Assembly (NCBI RefSeq): GCF_008704205.1
Contig: NZ_VXLC01000008.1
Location: 248,001-312,000, forward strand
Reading direction: 5' to 3'
DNA from: Nocardia colli
Lineage (GTDB): Bacteria > Actinomycetota > Actinomycetes > Mycobacteriales > Mycobacteriaceae
Length of the DNA stretch: 64,000 nt
A program made the position numbers and the translations under genes. This document shows, in pieces, positions 41,213-50,549 of the stretch (positions within the stretch are counted from its first letter, which is position 1; each line of letters begins with the position of its first letter). Below the pieces are notes generated by a model. That model saw only the letters and a list, made by a program, of their open reading frames with translations. It made no database searches and was not told the DNA's origin.

Positions 41213-42718
41213 TCAGCGCAGCGCCAGGACTGGTTCGCGGACGGCCGACTTCGGGGTGGCGGCGAGGGTTTTGTTCAGGTCGGTGCGCAGGGTGGTGGCG
41301 GAGTCGAGCAGGTAGTTCTGCCGGACCTTCCAGGGGTGGCGATCGCCCTGGTGCGGGAAGTCGGCGATCGAGCGCTGGATGTAGCCGGCGGCGAGGTCGA
41401 GCAGCGGTTGCTGGTTGAGCTTGCCGTCGGGCTTCGGGACGACGGCGGCGTAACCGCGGCGGTCCATATGGTTGATGACCCTGCAGACCAAGCGGGAACT
41501 CAGGTCGGCGCGCAGCGTCCAGGAGGCGTTGGTGTAGCCGACGCAGACGGCGAAGTTGGGCAGGCCGGTGAGCATCGCGCCCTGCCAGATGAATTGGTCG
41601 GACAGGGTGACCGGCGCGCCGTCGACGCGCGGGGTGATGCCGCCGAAGGGCAGCATTTGCAGGCCGGTGGCGGTAACCACGATGTCCGCCTGGAGAATTC
41701 GGCCGGACTTCAGTCGAATGCCTTCCGGCACAAAGCTATCGATGTGATCGGTGACGACCTCGGCCTTGCCCTTCTTGATCGCCCGGAAGAAATCGGCGTC
41801 GGGGACCGCGCACAGGCGCTGGTCCCACGGGTTGTAGGTGGGCGTGAAGTGTTCGGCAACCGCCTTCTCGTCCTTGAGGATTCGCGTGGTGAGCGCGGTG
41901 AGCAGTTTGCGCGCGGCGGCCGGACGGCGACGGCAGTACTGATAGAAGCCGATGGAGAACAGGATGTTCTTGGTGCGGATCACCCGGTGCGCCAGTTCCG
42001 GCGGCAGCAGCTCACGGATCCGGTCGGCGTACTTGTCCCGGCCGGGCACCGCGCTGATCCAGGTCGGCGTGCGCTGCAACATGGTCACCAGCTCGGCCTG
42101 CCCGGCCATCGACGGCACGAGGGTGACCGCGGTGGCGCCGCTGCCGATCACGACGACGCGCTTACCGGCGTAGTCGAGGTCTTCGGGCCAGAACTGCGGA
42201 TGCACCACCTGACCGGAAAACGAAGCGAGACCGGGGAATTCGGGCGTGTACCCGTGGTCGTAGTTGTAGTAGCCGGCGCACGCGTACAGGAAGCCACAGG
42301 TCAGCTCGCGCCGCGATACGGCGCCCGCGGCGTCGCGCTCTTCGAGAGTCAGTGTCCACCTGGCGGTTTCGCTCGACCAGTCGGCGGCGAGCACCTTGGT
42401 CTGATACCGGATGTGCCGGTCGATGCCGAACTCTTCGGCGGTCTCGTTGATGTAGCGCCGAATCGACGGCCCGTCGGCGATCGACTTGGCCTCGCGCCAC
42501 GGCTTGAACGGGTAGCCGAGGGTGAACATGTCCGAGTCCGAGCGGATGCCGGGATAGCGGAACAGATCCCAGGTGCCGCCCATCGCGGCGCGCGCCTCCA
42601 GCACGGCGTAGGTCTTGCCGCGGCATTCGGTCTGCAACCGGTAGGCGGCGCCGATGCCGGACAGACCGGCGCCGACGATCACGACATCGAGGTGTTCGGT
42701 GGCTACGGTCTCGCTCAT
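41213..42718 (-). CDS. Baeyer-Villiger monooxygenase, EthA type
   Basis: This 501-residue FAD/NADPH monooxygenase has two Rossmann motifs, VVIVGAGLSGIGAAYRL and VVVIGSGATAVTL. The Baeyer-Villiger fingerprint FSGQVVHPQFWP is complete. The family oxidises ketones to esters, and EthA also activates thioamide drugs. The ATG at 42718 is chosen for the Rossmann fold near the N-terminus. It is divergent from an AraC-type regulator, with a 21-base-period direct repeat between them. Confidence 0.9.
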   Translation of the reverse strand: MSETVATEHLDVVIVGAGLSGIGAAYRLQTECRGKTYAVLEARAAMGGTWDLFRYPGIRSDSDMFTLGYPFKPWREAKSIADGPSIRRYINETAEEFGIDRHIRYQTKVLAADWSSETARWTLTLEERDAAGAVSRRELTCGFLYACAGYYNYDHGYTPEFPGLASFSGQVVHPQFWPEDLDYAGKRVVVIGSGATAVTLVPSMAGQAELVTMLQRTPTWISAVPGRDKYADRIRELLPPELAHRVIRTKNILFSIGFYQYCRRRPAAARKLLTALTTRILKDEKAVAEHFTPTYNPWDQRLCAVPDADFFRAIKKGKAEVVTDHIDSFVPEGIRLKSGRILQADIVVTATGLQMLPFGGITPRVDGAPVTLSDQFIWQGAMLTGLPNFAVCVGYTNASWTLRADLSSRLVCRVINHMDRRGYAAVVPKPDGKLNQQPLLDLAAGYIQRSIADFPHQGDRHPWKVRQNYLLDSATTLRTDLNKTLAATPKSAVREPVLALR

Positions 42719-42788
42719 GGTCCCAGTCTGGGACCGAATCGACGCGCGTTCTTGACTTTGCGCGACAAGTATTTGACTCTGGGCGACA
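42719..42788. promoter_or_regulatory. AraC-type control region with direct repeats
   Basis: Two copies of TTGACT(T/C)TG(C/G)GCGACA, at 42752-42767 and 42773-42788, are spaced 21 bases, two helical turns, as expected for AraC-family sites. A perfect palindrome with arms GGTCCCAG/CTGGGACC lies at 42719-42735. The second repeat ends at the AraC start codon, which fits autoregulation. Confidence 0.6.
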
Positions 42789-43792
42789 TGAGCGTGATCA
42801 GATCCGCCGGGCTGCGCGGCTTCCGCGCGACGGTGGCCGAACTCGGCGGCGATGCCGAGCAGTACGCCCTGGCCTGTGGGCTGCCGATCGCCGCGCTCGA
42901 CACCGACGACCTGCTGATCCCCGATCAAGCCCTGGCCGCGGTGCTCGAACTGGCCGCGCAGCGCCTGGACTGCGACGACCTCGGCCTGCGCATTTCACTC
43001 CGCCAAGACCTCGACATGCTCGGCCCGCTCGCCCTGGCCATCCGGAACTCGCCGTCGCTGACCCACGTCCTGGAATGCTCGGCGCGCTACCTGTTCCTGC
43101 ATGCCCGCGCGCTCACGCTGACCACCGAACCGGACCCCTACGGCGATCGCGGCGTGCTCGCTCTGCACTACGGCGTGCAGCCGGGCATGCTGTCGCCTAT
43201 CCAGGCCACCGATCTCGGCCTCGCGTTCGTGCACCACACCATCGAACGGCTGGCCGGCGACCACTACCGGCTCCTCTCGGTCGAGCTGCCGTACCGGCCG
43301 CCCGCGCCGATCGCCCGCTACGAGCAATTCTTCGGCGCACCGGTGCGGACCAACCGGCCGTACGCCGCGCTGCGGGTGCCGCGAAATCTGCCGGGGCTGC
43401 CGCTGAGCGGCGGTGACGAGAACCTGCACCGGTTGGCGATGGCATTCCTGGCCGGGCAGGCGGGCGGCATCGATGGTTCGGTGGTGCCCAAGGTCCGGGC
43501 CACCGTGCAACAGTTACTCGGCACCGTCGCGCCCGAAATCGGTTCCGTCGCAAAGCTGTTGACCGTCCACCCGCGCACCCTGCAACGCCGCCTGGCCGCG
43601 GAGGGCAGCTCGTTCGCCGCCATCCTCGACGACGTCCGCCGCGACGAGGCCCGCCGCTACCTCACCACCACCGACATGCCGATGAGCCAGGTCGCCTCGA
43701 TCATCGGACTGTCCGAGCAGTCGACCTTCACCCGCTGCTGCCGAAGATGGTGGGGCACGACGCCGACCGCGATTCGCCGCAACCGGACGTGA
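42788..43792 (+). CDS. AraC-family regulator
   Basis: This 334-residue protein has an N-terminal arabinose-binding-like domain (residues about 10-195) and a C-terminal AraC helix-turn-helix pair (LTVHPRTLQRRLAAEG, then MPMSQVASIIGLSEQSTFTRCCRRWWG). This is the layout of OruR/VirS-like regulators. It is divergent from the Baeyer-Villiger monooxygenase and probably activates it, as mycobacterial VirS does for a monooxygenase operon. Start ATG 42788. Confidence 0.88.
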   Translation: MSVIRSAGLRGFRATVAELGGDAEQYALACGLPIAALDTDDLLIPDQALAAVLELAAQRLDCDDLGLRISLRQDLDMLGPLALAIRNSPSLTHVLECSARYLFLHARALTLTTEPDPYGDRGVLALHYGVQPGMLSPIQATDLGLAFVHHTIERLAGDHYRLLSVELPYRPPAPIARYEQFFGAPVRTNRPYAALRVPRNLPGLPLSGGDENLHRLAMAFLAGQAGGIDGSVVPKVRATVQQLLGTVAPEIGSVAKLLTVHPRTLQRRLAAEGSSFAAILDDVRRDEARRYLTTTDMPMSQVASIIGLSEQSTFTRCCRRWWGTTPTAIRRNRT

Positions 43793-43797
43793 GCCGG

Positions 43798-44367
43798 CTA
43801 CTTGGCGACGCGCAACCCGTCGAGCGTGACCCCGATCAGTCGCTCGGCGGCCTCCGGCGTCTTCTCGCAGGCGATGCCGATGCCGTGGCCCAGCCGCAGC
43901 ATGTCGCGCGGCTCGATATCGGTGCGAATCACGCCCGCGTCCTGTGCGGATTTCAACAACGCGGCGGCCGCGCCGTTGATCAGCCCCCGGCACAGGGCGA
44001 AGGTCTCGGAGTCGTGATCGATCAGCGCCTTCAACGTGGTGGTGAGACTGCGCTTGTCCATCACGAAGTCCACCTGCTCGCGCATCCACTGCTCGAATGC
44101 GTCTGCGGGAGTCTCGGTTTCGAGTAATTCGTAGGCGCGCTGACTCAGCTGTTCGATGCTGGCCCGATACACCGCCTCGATCAGCGCCTCCCGATTCGGG
44201 AAGTGCCGGTACAGCGTCCCGGGGCCGACCGCGGCGCGGCGCGCGATGTCGTCCAACGGCACCTCGGGCCCGTCGTCGGCGAACGCCTCGCGCGCGCACT
44301 CGACGATGCGCTCATAGTTGCGCCGCGCGTCGGCCCGCATCGGCCGCGCGGTCGACGGTTCGGCCAC
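43798..44367 (-). CDS. TetR-family regulator
   Basis: This 189-residue protein has the helix-turn-helix VPLDDIARRAAVGPGTLYRHF and a C-terminal domain like those of multidrug-responsive TetR proteins. It is divergent from a 14-helix MFS exporter with paired GGAGA palindromes between them, the usual plan of a drug-pump repressor. Confidence 0.87.
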   Translation of the reverse strand: MAEPSTARPMRADARRNYERIVECAREAFADDGPEVPLDDIARRAAVGPGTLYRHFPNREALIEAVYRASIEQLSQRAYELLETETPADAFEQWMREQVDFVMDKRSLTTTLKALIDHDSETFALCRGLINGAAAALLKSAQDAGVIRTDIEPRDMLRLGHGIGIACEKTPEAAERLIGVTLDGLRVAK

Positions 44368-44416
44368 GGTCCCTCCAGTGGAAACGGATGAAGTCTCCGG
44401 TTAGTCTTGCGTAAAC

Positions 44417-44465
44417 GGAGAATCTCTCCATATGATAGCTCTATCGGAAGCGGAGACTCTCTCCG
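44417..44465. promoter_or_regulatory. Two GGAGA-TCTCC operators
   Basis: GGAGAATCTCTCC (44417-44429) and CGGAGACTCTCTCCG (44451-44465) are short palindromes with the same core, and each is flanked outwardly by AAAC/GTTT. They are 34 bases apart, between the TetR start (44367) and the exporter start (44482). Confidence 0.6.
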
Positions 44466-44481
44466 TTTAGCTCACGAATCG

Positions 44482-45924
44482 ATGGAGCGCTTCTTGTCCA
44501 CGAACACCATCTCCGCGGGCACCCCCACGTCCGCTCCAAGCACCCGGCCGTTCCGTTCCGGCCTCGTGCTGGTCACCCTGCTGACCTGCCAATTGATGAT
44601 CATCCTCGACATCACCGTGATGAATGTCGCGCTGCCGCGCATCCGCACCGACCTGGAGTTCAGTGCCACCGGCCTGTCCTGGGTGATGAACGCCTACACG
44701 TTGGTCTTCGGCGGCCTGCTGCTGCTCGGCGGCCGGGCCGGCGACCTGTTCGGCCGGCGCAACCTGTTCATCGCGGGCACCACCCTGTTCACCCTGGCCT
44801 CGCTGGCCGGCGGCTTGGCGCCGTCGGCGACCTGGCTGCTCGTCGCCCGCGTCGTCCAGGGCATCGGCGCGGCCATGGCCGGCCCGAGCACGCTCGCCCT
44901 GCTGACCACGACGTTCAGCGAACCGAAGGCCCGGATGCGGGTGCTCGCGCTGTTCTCCGGCATGTCCAGCGCCGGCTTCGCCATCGGCCTCATCCTCGGC
45001 GGCCTGCTGACCGAATGGCTGAGCTGGCGCTCGGTGCTGTTCATCAACGTGCCCTTCGGCCTGGTCGTCGTGCTGCTCGCGCTGCGGTACCTGCCCGACG
45101 CGGTGCGCCAGCCGGCCCGCCTCGATCTGCCCGGCGCGGTGACCGCGACCGGCGGTGTGGCCGCGCTGGTCTACGGCTTCATCAGCGCCGCCTCGAACGG
45201 CTGGAGCAACGAGACCACCGACATCTCGCTGGCCGCGGGCGTGCTCCTGCTCGTGGCGTTCGTCGCGATCGAACTGCGCACGGCACAGCCCCTGCTGCCG
45301 CTGCGGCTGTTCACCGATCGCAATCGCGCCGCCGCCTACGCCAACATGTTCCTCGGGCCGATGGCGGGCATGTCGATGTTCTTCTTCCTCACCCAGTACC
45401 TCCAGGAGGTGCGCGGATTGAGCGCGCTGGCAACGGGTTTCGCGTTCCTGCCGACCGCGGTGCTGATGTTCACGATGATCCGGCTGATCCCCCGGCTGCT
45501 GCCGCGGTTCGGGCCGAAGCCGGTGACCCTGGTCGGCACGGCGTTGATGGGGTCCGGATTGGCATTGCTGACGCAATTGCGCACCGACAGCGGATATTTC
45601 CCGCTGCTGTTCGTGGCGATGGTGCTGATGGGGTTCGGTATCGGACTGGCGTTCTCGCCGTTGAACGTGATCATCATGTCGAGCGTGCCGCCGAGCGACG
45701 CCGGCGCGGCGGGCGGTGCGTTGCAGACGTTGCAGCAGACCGGCTCCGCGCTCGGCTTGGCCATTCTGGTCACGGTGTTCGGCACGGCGGCGCTGGGCGC
45801 GACCGGATCGCCCCAGCAGGTGCTGGTCAGCGGCACCACGACGGCGTTCGCCGTGGCGGTCGGCATCGCGGTGCTGACCTTCCTGGTCGCGCTCACGTTC
45901 CGGAGCACCCGCACGACCAGCTGA
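44482..45924 (+). CDS. MFS drug exporter, DHA2 family
   Basis: This 480-residue transporter has about 14 membrane helices. It shows the first-helix motif LDITVMNVALP, motif A GGRAGDLFGRRNLF and motif C-like ALFSGMSSAGFAIGLILGGLL. DHA2 pumps expel drugs and dyes by proton antiport. The ATG at 44482 has no good ribosome site; a TTG at 44494 has GGAG six bases upstream and may be the true start. Control by the divergent TetR gene is likely. Confidence 0.88.
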   Translation: MERFLSTNTISAGTPTSAPSTRPFRSGLVLVTLLTCQLMIILDITVMNVALPRIRTDLEFSATGLSWVMNAYTLVFGGLLLLGGRAGDLFGRRNLFIAGTTLFTLASLAGGLAPSATWLLVARVVQGIGAAMAGPSTLALLTTTFSEPKARMRVLALFSGMSSAGFAIGLILGGLLTEWLSWRSVLFINVPFGLVVVLLALRYLPDAVRQPARLDLPGAVTATGGVAALVYGFISAASNGWSNETTDISLAAGVLLLVAFVAIELRTAQPLLPLRLFTDRNRAAAYANMFLGPMAGMSMFFFLTQYLQEVRGLSALATGFAFLPTAVLMFTMIRLIPRLLPRFGPKPVTLVGTALMGSGLALLTQLRTDSGYFPLLFVAMVLMGFGIGLAFSPLNVIIMSSVPPSDAGAAGGALQTLQQTGSALGLAILVTVFGTAALGATGSPQQVLVSGTTTAFAVAVGIAVLTFLVALTFRSTRTTS

Positions 45925-46065
45925 TCCCCTTCGATGCAGGAAGCCGGAGGTCCGGCGCCCACTGGCGGCGCGGGGCCCCAGCTTTCCGCGTATCCGACCT
46001 GGCCGAGATCCGCTCCCCGGTCGCCACGCCGCGCCGCGTTAAACTCCCAGCGTTCGGGAGGTCCG

Positions 46066-48936
46066 TTGTTGCATTTCGTGGTCTTGGGCGAGGTCAGGGC
46101 GTGGCGCGGGGAGGAAGCGCTACAGCTCGGACCGCCGCAGCGCCGGGCCGTGCTCGCGGCCCTGCTTTTGCGTGCCGGCAGCGCGGTCACCGCGGCCGAG
46201 CTGGTCGAGGGCATCTGGGGGCAGCGGCCGGTGCCGCGCGCGATCGCCGCGCTGCGCACCCACGTCGCGCAGTTGCGCCGGACACTGGAACCCGATCGGC
46301 CGGCGCGCGGTCCGTCGACGGTGCTGGTGTCCATCGGGGACGGCTACGCGCTGCGGATACCGCCGGGGTCGACCGATGTGGCCGAGGTCGAGCGGCTCGT
46401 CGCGGCGGCCGGACAGGTCCGGGACCGCAGGCCCGCCGCCGCGCGGTCGAATCTGGTTGCCGCACTGAGCAAGTGGCAGGGCACCGCGCTGAGCGGGCTG
46501 CCCGGCCCGTTCGCCGAACGGCAGCGCTCGCGGCTGGAGCAGTGGCGGCTGGCCATCCTGGAGGATCGGCTCGCCCTGGACATCGAGACCGGCCGCAGCG
46601 CCGACGCGGTCGCCGAGCTCACCTCGTTGATCGAGGAACATCCACTGCGCGAACGGTTTCGGGCGTTGCTGATGACGGCGTTGTACAACTGCGGCCGCCA
46701 GTCCGACGCGCTCGACGCCTACGCGCAGGCCCGCCGCGCCCTGGTGGACGGCGTCGGGGTCGAGCCGGGTCCGGAGCTGACCGTGGTGCACGATCGGATC
46801 CTGCGCGGCGCGATGCCTGCGATCACCGAAACCCGCGCGGAGCCGAGCCTCGACCAGGCGCCCGCCCAATTGCCGCCCGACATCGCCGATTTCACCGGCC
46901 GGGAGCGACTGGTGGACGAGTTGGCGGCGCAGCTGACCGGCGCGGGCAGTGCGGTGGCGATCTCCGCGGTCGGGGGCATGGGCGGGGTCGGGAAGACGAC
47001 CCTCGCCCTGCATGTCGCGCACCGGGTGCGAGATCGGTTCCCGGACGGGCAGTTATACGCGAACCTGCACGGCGTCGACCCGGTCCCTACTCCCCCGGGT
47101 GCGGCGCTCGGCGGCTTCCTGCGTGCGCTCGGGGTGGCCGAGGGTGACATCCCGTCCGGTGTCGACGAACGTGCCGCCGAACTGCGAACTCGCTTGTCCG
47201 GCAGGCGAATACTCATGGTGCTGGACAACGCACGGGACTACGCGCAGGTGGCCCCGCTGCTTGCCGGGTCGGCGGTGCTGATCACCAGCCGATCCGCGCT
47301 GACCGAGTTGCCCGCGGTGACCCGCACCCGGCTCGACGTGCTCGAAACGGCCGAGGCGATGGCGCTGCTCGTCCGCATTCTGGGCGCGGAACGCGTTGGC
47401 GCCGAAGTGGAGTCGGCACGGGCGGTGGTCGCGCATTGCGGCCTGCTGCCGCTGGCGGTGCGCATCGTCGGCGCCCGGCTCGCGGTCCGGCCGCAATGGA
47501 CGATCGCGTCGTTCGCCGAGCGACTGGCCGACGAGAAGAGCAGGCTGAACGTGCTGAAGACCGGCGAGCTCGCGGTCGAGGCGGTGTTCCGGCTCGGCTA
47601 CGGACAGCTAGTTCCCGCGCAGGCCAAGGCTTTTCGCACGCTGGCGCTCGCGGAGGTGCCCGATCTGTCCGTCGACGGGATCGCGGCGATCCTCGGCATC
47701 TCCCCGCATGACGCGGAGGAGGTGTGCGAATCCCTGGTCGACCTCAGCCTGTTGGAGACGACCGCGCCCGGCCGCTACCGATTCCACGATCTGCTGCGGC
47801 TGTTCGCGCGCGGGGTGGCCGACGAGGACGAATCCGCCGTGCTGGTCCGAGTGCTCGACTATCACCTGGCGAGTGCGAAGAACCTGCTCAGCGCGATCGA
47901 CTACAGCAACACGACCCGGCTGCTGGTCGCGACGAACGTTCCCGGTCGCGCGTTCGCCAGCGGCTCGGATGGCCAGGCGTGGAACGACATCGAGCGTCCG
48001 GTGGTCATCGCACTGCATCAACAGGCCGCGCGCGTCGGCGGCCGGGCACTCGACGTGGCGGCGGATCTGGCCTGGGTGATGGCCGAGTTGATGGACGCGG
48101 GCACCGGTGCGCGCGAGCTGTCCCGCGCGCTGGAGTCGTTGCTGGACACCGCGATCGCCGAGGACAACCTGGACGCCGAGCGCCGGATCCGGACGGCGCT
48201 CGGCGCGCTGCTCCAGGTCGGGCTCGGCGAGGTGGAGGCGAGCCTGCCGCATCTGCGCGCGGTCTCCGGGCCGCCGGCCAACGACGTCGACCGCAGGCTC
48301 TCGGTGCTCGCGTCGGTGCTGCTCGGTGTGGCCGCCCGGCGGATGGGCGACGCGTACGCCTCGCATCGGCATTTCGAGCACGCCACGGAGCTCACCCGCA
48401 CCCTCGGCGACCGTTCGATGGAGGCCTGGTGCTTGGCGCTGGTCACCCGAACCTACTGCGAGGCAGGGCAATACGACGAGGCGGTGCAGATGGCGGAGCG
48501 GGCCATCGCGCTCGCGCGCGAGTCGTCCAATCCGGTCGCGCTCGGCTGGGCCACGCACGAACTGGCCGCCACCCTGTCGATGCTCGGCGAGCATCAGCGC
48601 GCGATCGAACTCGGCGGCGAGGCGGTGCGTGCGGCGCAACACAACGGCGTGCGGCTGTGGGAGGGCTGGGCGCGGACCCGGCTGGCGCAGATCCATCTGC
48701 AAGCAGGCAATGTGGCCGAGGCGGAGACGCATGCCGCCGGCGCGCTGCAACTGCTGACCAAGGCCGCCGATCCGATCGATCGAGCGCGGGCGATGGCGTT
48801 GCATGCCGCCGCGCTGGCGGCGCGGGGTCGGCCGGTGCGCGCCGAGCAGGAGTTCCGCGAGGCGGCCGAGATCTTCACCCGCGCGGGGCTTTCACCGCCG
48901 AGCATCGACCGGTTGTTCGGCACCGGAGCGGAGTGA
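46066..48936 (+). CDS. AfsR-like regulator (SARP, NB-ARC and TPR domains)
   Basis: The protein is 956 residues from the TTG at 46066, which has GGGAGG upstream; an earlier ATG at 45934 would add 44 low-complexity residues. Residues 1-95 form an OmpR-like winged helix and about 100-245 a BTAD domain (FRALLMTALYNCGRQSDALDAY). An NB-ARC ATPase follows with Walker A GMGGVGKTTLALH and Walker B RRILMVLDNA. The C-terminal 300 residues are TPR-like helical pairs. Such proteins integrate signals to activate secondary-metabolite genes. No biosynthetic cluster adjoins. Confidence 0.88.
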   Translation: MLHFVVLGEVRAWRGEEALQLGPPQRRAVLAALLLRAGSAVTAAELVEGIWGQRPVPRAIAALRTHVAQLRRTLEPDRPARGPSTVLVSIGDGYALRIPPGSTDVAEVERLVAAAGQVRDRRPAAARSNLVAALSKWQGTALSGLPGPFAERQRSRLEQWRLAILEDRLALDIETGRSADAVAELTSLIEEHPLRERFRALLMTALYNCGRQSDALDAYAQARRALVDGVGVEPGPELTVVHDRILRGAMPAITETRAEPSLDQAPAQLPPDIADFTGRERLVDELAAQLTGAGSAVAISAVGGMGGVGKTTLALHVAHRVRDRFPDGQLYANLHGVDPVPTPPGAALGGFLRALGVAEGDIPSGVDERAAELRTRLSGRRILMVLDNARDYAQVAPLLAGSAVLITSRSALTELPAVTRTRLDVLETAEAMALLVRILGAERVGAEVESARAVVAHCGLLPLAVRIVGARLAVRPQWTIASFAERLADEKSRLNVLKTGELAVEAVFRLGYGQLVPAQAKAFRTLALAEVPDLSVDGIAAILGISPHDAEEVCESLVDLSLLETTAPGRYRFHDLLRLFARGVADEDESAVLVRVLDYHLASAKNLLSAIDYSNTTRLLVATNVPGRAFASGSDGQAWNDIERPVVIALHQQAARVGGRALDVAADLAWVMAELMDAGTGARELSRALESLLDTAIAEDNLDAERRIRTALGALLQVGLGEVEASLPHLRAVSGPPANDVDRRLSVLASVLLGVAARRMGDAYASHRHFEHATELTRTLGDRSMEAWCLALVTRTYCEAGQYDEAVQMAERAIALARESSNPVALGWATHELAATLSMLGEHQRAIELGGEAVRAAQHNGVRLWEGWARTRLAQIHLQAGNVAEAETHAAGALQLLTKAADPIDRARAMALHAAALAARGRPVRAEQEFREAAEIFTRAGLSPPSIDRLFGTGAE

Positions 48937-49160
48937 GCGCGAATCTGCCGCACCGAATAACGAACGTTTATTCGATATTTATCGGTCGCTGAACCGCGGC
49001 TGGCATCCTGCTGAGTCGATGCGACCACACCATCGCCAATGGTGCGCAGGAGAGGGGTCGTGCGGACTCGCGACCGCCCGGAACTGGGACCGAGCGGTCA
49101 CTCGGGTCCGCGCCGACTCGCGCTCGCGGGGTGCGCGAGCCGTTGCGCGGACCCGCGACG
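48937..49160. other. Intergenic region, no gene seen
   Basis: Beyond the AfsR-like gene this stretch has an AT-rich start and then GC-rich sequence with short inverted arms around GGGACCGAGCGGTCACTCGGGTCC-like bases (about 49087-49111). That could be a terminator hairpin. No reading frame with good codon use was found. Confidence 0.4.
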
Positions 49161-49250
49161 TCAAGGCTCGAAGGTCACGTCGAAGACCCCGCCGAATTGA
49201 TCGAGGGCGGCGGGGTCACCGAACACGAATTCCGAGCCGACATCCGGACG
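49161..49250 (-). pseudogene. Coding-like tail directly after the MarR stop codon
   Basis: In the same frame as the MarR gene, right after its TGA, 29 further codons read RPDVGSEFVFGDPAALDQFG and end VFDVTFEP before the next stop. GC at third positions is high and the sequence looks like a real protein C-terminus. It may be the remnant of a deleted gene whose front part was lost, or a readthrough extension. The parent family is not recognised. Confidence 0.35.
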
Positions 49251-49673
49251 TCAGGCGCGAAAATCCTTGGCCAGGGCCGTGATCCGGGTGCGGTGGCGCT
49301 CCTGGAGTTCGCGGGATCGGCGCAGGAAATCGAGGATCGTGCGCAGTTCGTCGGCGGTGTAGCGGGCCACCTCGTCCGCGCCCTCCGCGGCGATGGGTCC
49401 GTAGATCTGCCAGGCCTTCGCGGCGGCCTCGGGCGTGATCCGGACCAGCACCTTGCGCCGGTCCCCCGGTTCGGGCTCGCGGACGACGTAGTCGAGCCTG
49501 GCCAGCCGGTCGAGCATCGTGGTCACGCTGCCGCTGGTCAGGCCAAGCGCGGTGGTGAGCGCGCTCGGGGTCGAGTCGCCGGCCAAGAGGATCTCCAGAC
49601 AGCGCAGATCGGTCCGGTTGACGCCGAGGACCGCAGCGGCGGCCGCGTCCACCGAGTCGACCGCGGCCTGCAA
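49251..49673 (-). CDS. MarR-family regulator
   Basis: The visible product is 140 residues. The winged helix (SALTTALGLTSGSVTTMLDRLARLDYVVREPEPGDRRKVLVRIT) is intact. The only start seen is a TTG at 49673; the frame remains open upstream into the monooxygenase start (CASEVSL), so the true N-terminus may be longer or damaged. It is divergent from the decayed FAD monooxygenase, with 23 bases between starts, and that gene was probably its target. Confidence 0.75.
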   Translation of the reverse strand: MQAAVDSVDAAAAAVLGVNRTDLRCLEILLAGDSTPSALTTALGLTSGSVTTMLDRLARLDYVVREPEPGDRRKVLVRITPEAAAKAWQIYGPIAAEGADEVARYTADELRTILDFLRRSRELQERHRTRITALAKDFRA

Positions 49674-49696
49674 AAGCGAAACCTCGGAGGCACACC

Positions 49697-50549
49697 ATGA
49701 AGCAGGCGTTGATCATCGGCGGCGGCATCGCCGGGCCGGTCACAGCCATGGCCTTGCAGCGGGCCGGGCTGGAGCCGATCGTCTGCGAGGCCTACCAGGA
49801 GGCGGCGGCCGAGCAGATCGGCGCGTACCTGACGGTCGCGGTGAACGGGCTGTCCGCGCTGGCCCTGCTCGACGCCGAACACGTCGTCACGGAGACGGGC
49901 CACCCGACCGGCACGCTGTCGTTCGCCACCAGCGCGGGCAAGCACATCGTGGACACGCCGATCGGCGGCACCCTCCCCGACGGCACCACCACGCACAGCG
50001 TCAAGCGCCGCGACCTGTATCGCGCGTTCAATGCCGAGGCTCGTCGAGCTGCTGTCGGTCGACCACACGCCCGCCGCTCGCATTGTCGCGGCGACACCGG
50101 ACGACACCTTCGTCTCCGGCTTCAACCAGTACGACATGCCGTCGGTGCGGACGTGGCACACCGGCAACATGGTCATCGTCGGCGACGCCGCGCACGCCGT
50201 GGCCTCCTCGTTCGGGCAGGGTGTGTCGATGGCGGTGGAAGACGCTGTGACACTGGCGATCTGCCTGCGCGATGTGCCGGATACCGCCGATGCGCTGGCG
50301 GTGTACGAGCAGCGCCGCCGCGACCGGGTCGAACGTGTCGTGCAGCACGGCGCGGCGACCAGCGGCGACAAGGCGTCCAGCGGGTTCGGCCGGTTGCTGG
50401 TCCGGCTGCTCACGCCCTACTTCCTGAAGAAGGCCGCCAAAACCGGTGTCGGTCCGTTGAGCTGGATGTACGACTACCGGATCGGCTGGGACAACGAGGC
50501 TCAGAGCGCGACGACGAGTTTGCCGGTAGCGCCGCCGGATTCCATGTAG
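49697..50549 (+). pseudogene. FAD-dependent monooxygenase with internal deletion and frameshift
   Basis: The first 111 codons encode a normal start of a PHBH-type FAD monooxygenase (MKQALIIGGGIAGPVTAMAL, RRDLYRAFNAE). At about 50030-50040 the coding continues in another frame with the C-terminal half: VELLSVDHTPAARIVA, then the second FAD motif VIVGDAAHAVASSFGQGVSM. Enzymes of this family have about 390 residues; the middle, including the DG motif region, is missing, some 100-150 residues. The gene cannot give a working enzyme. Its end overlaps the convergent quinone oxidoreductase gene. Confidence 0.8.
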
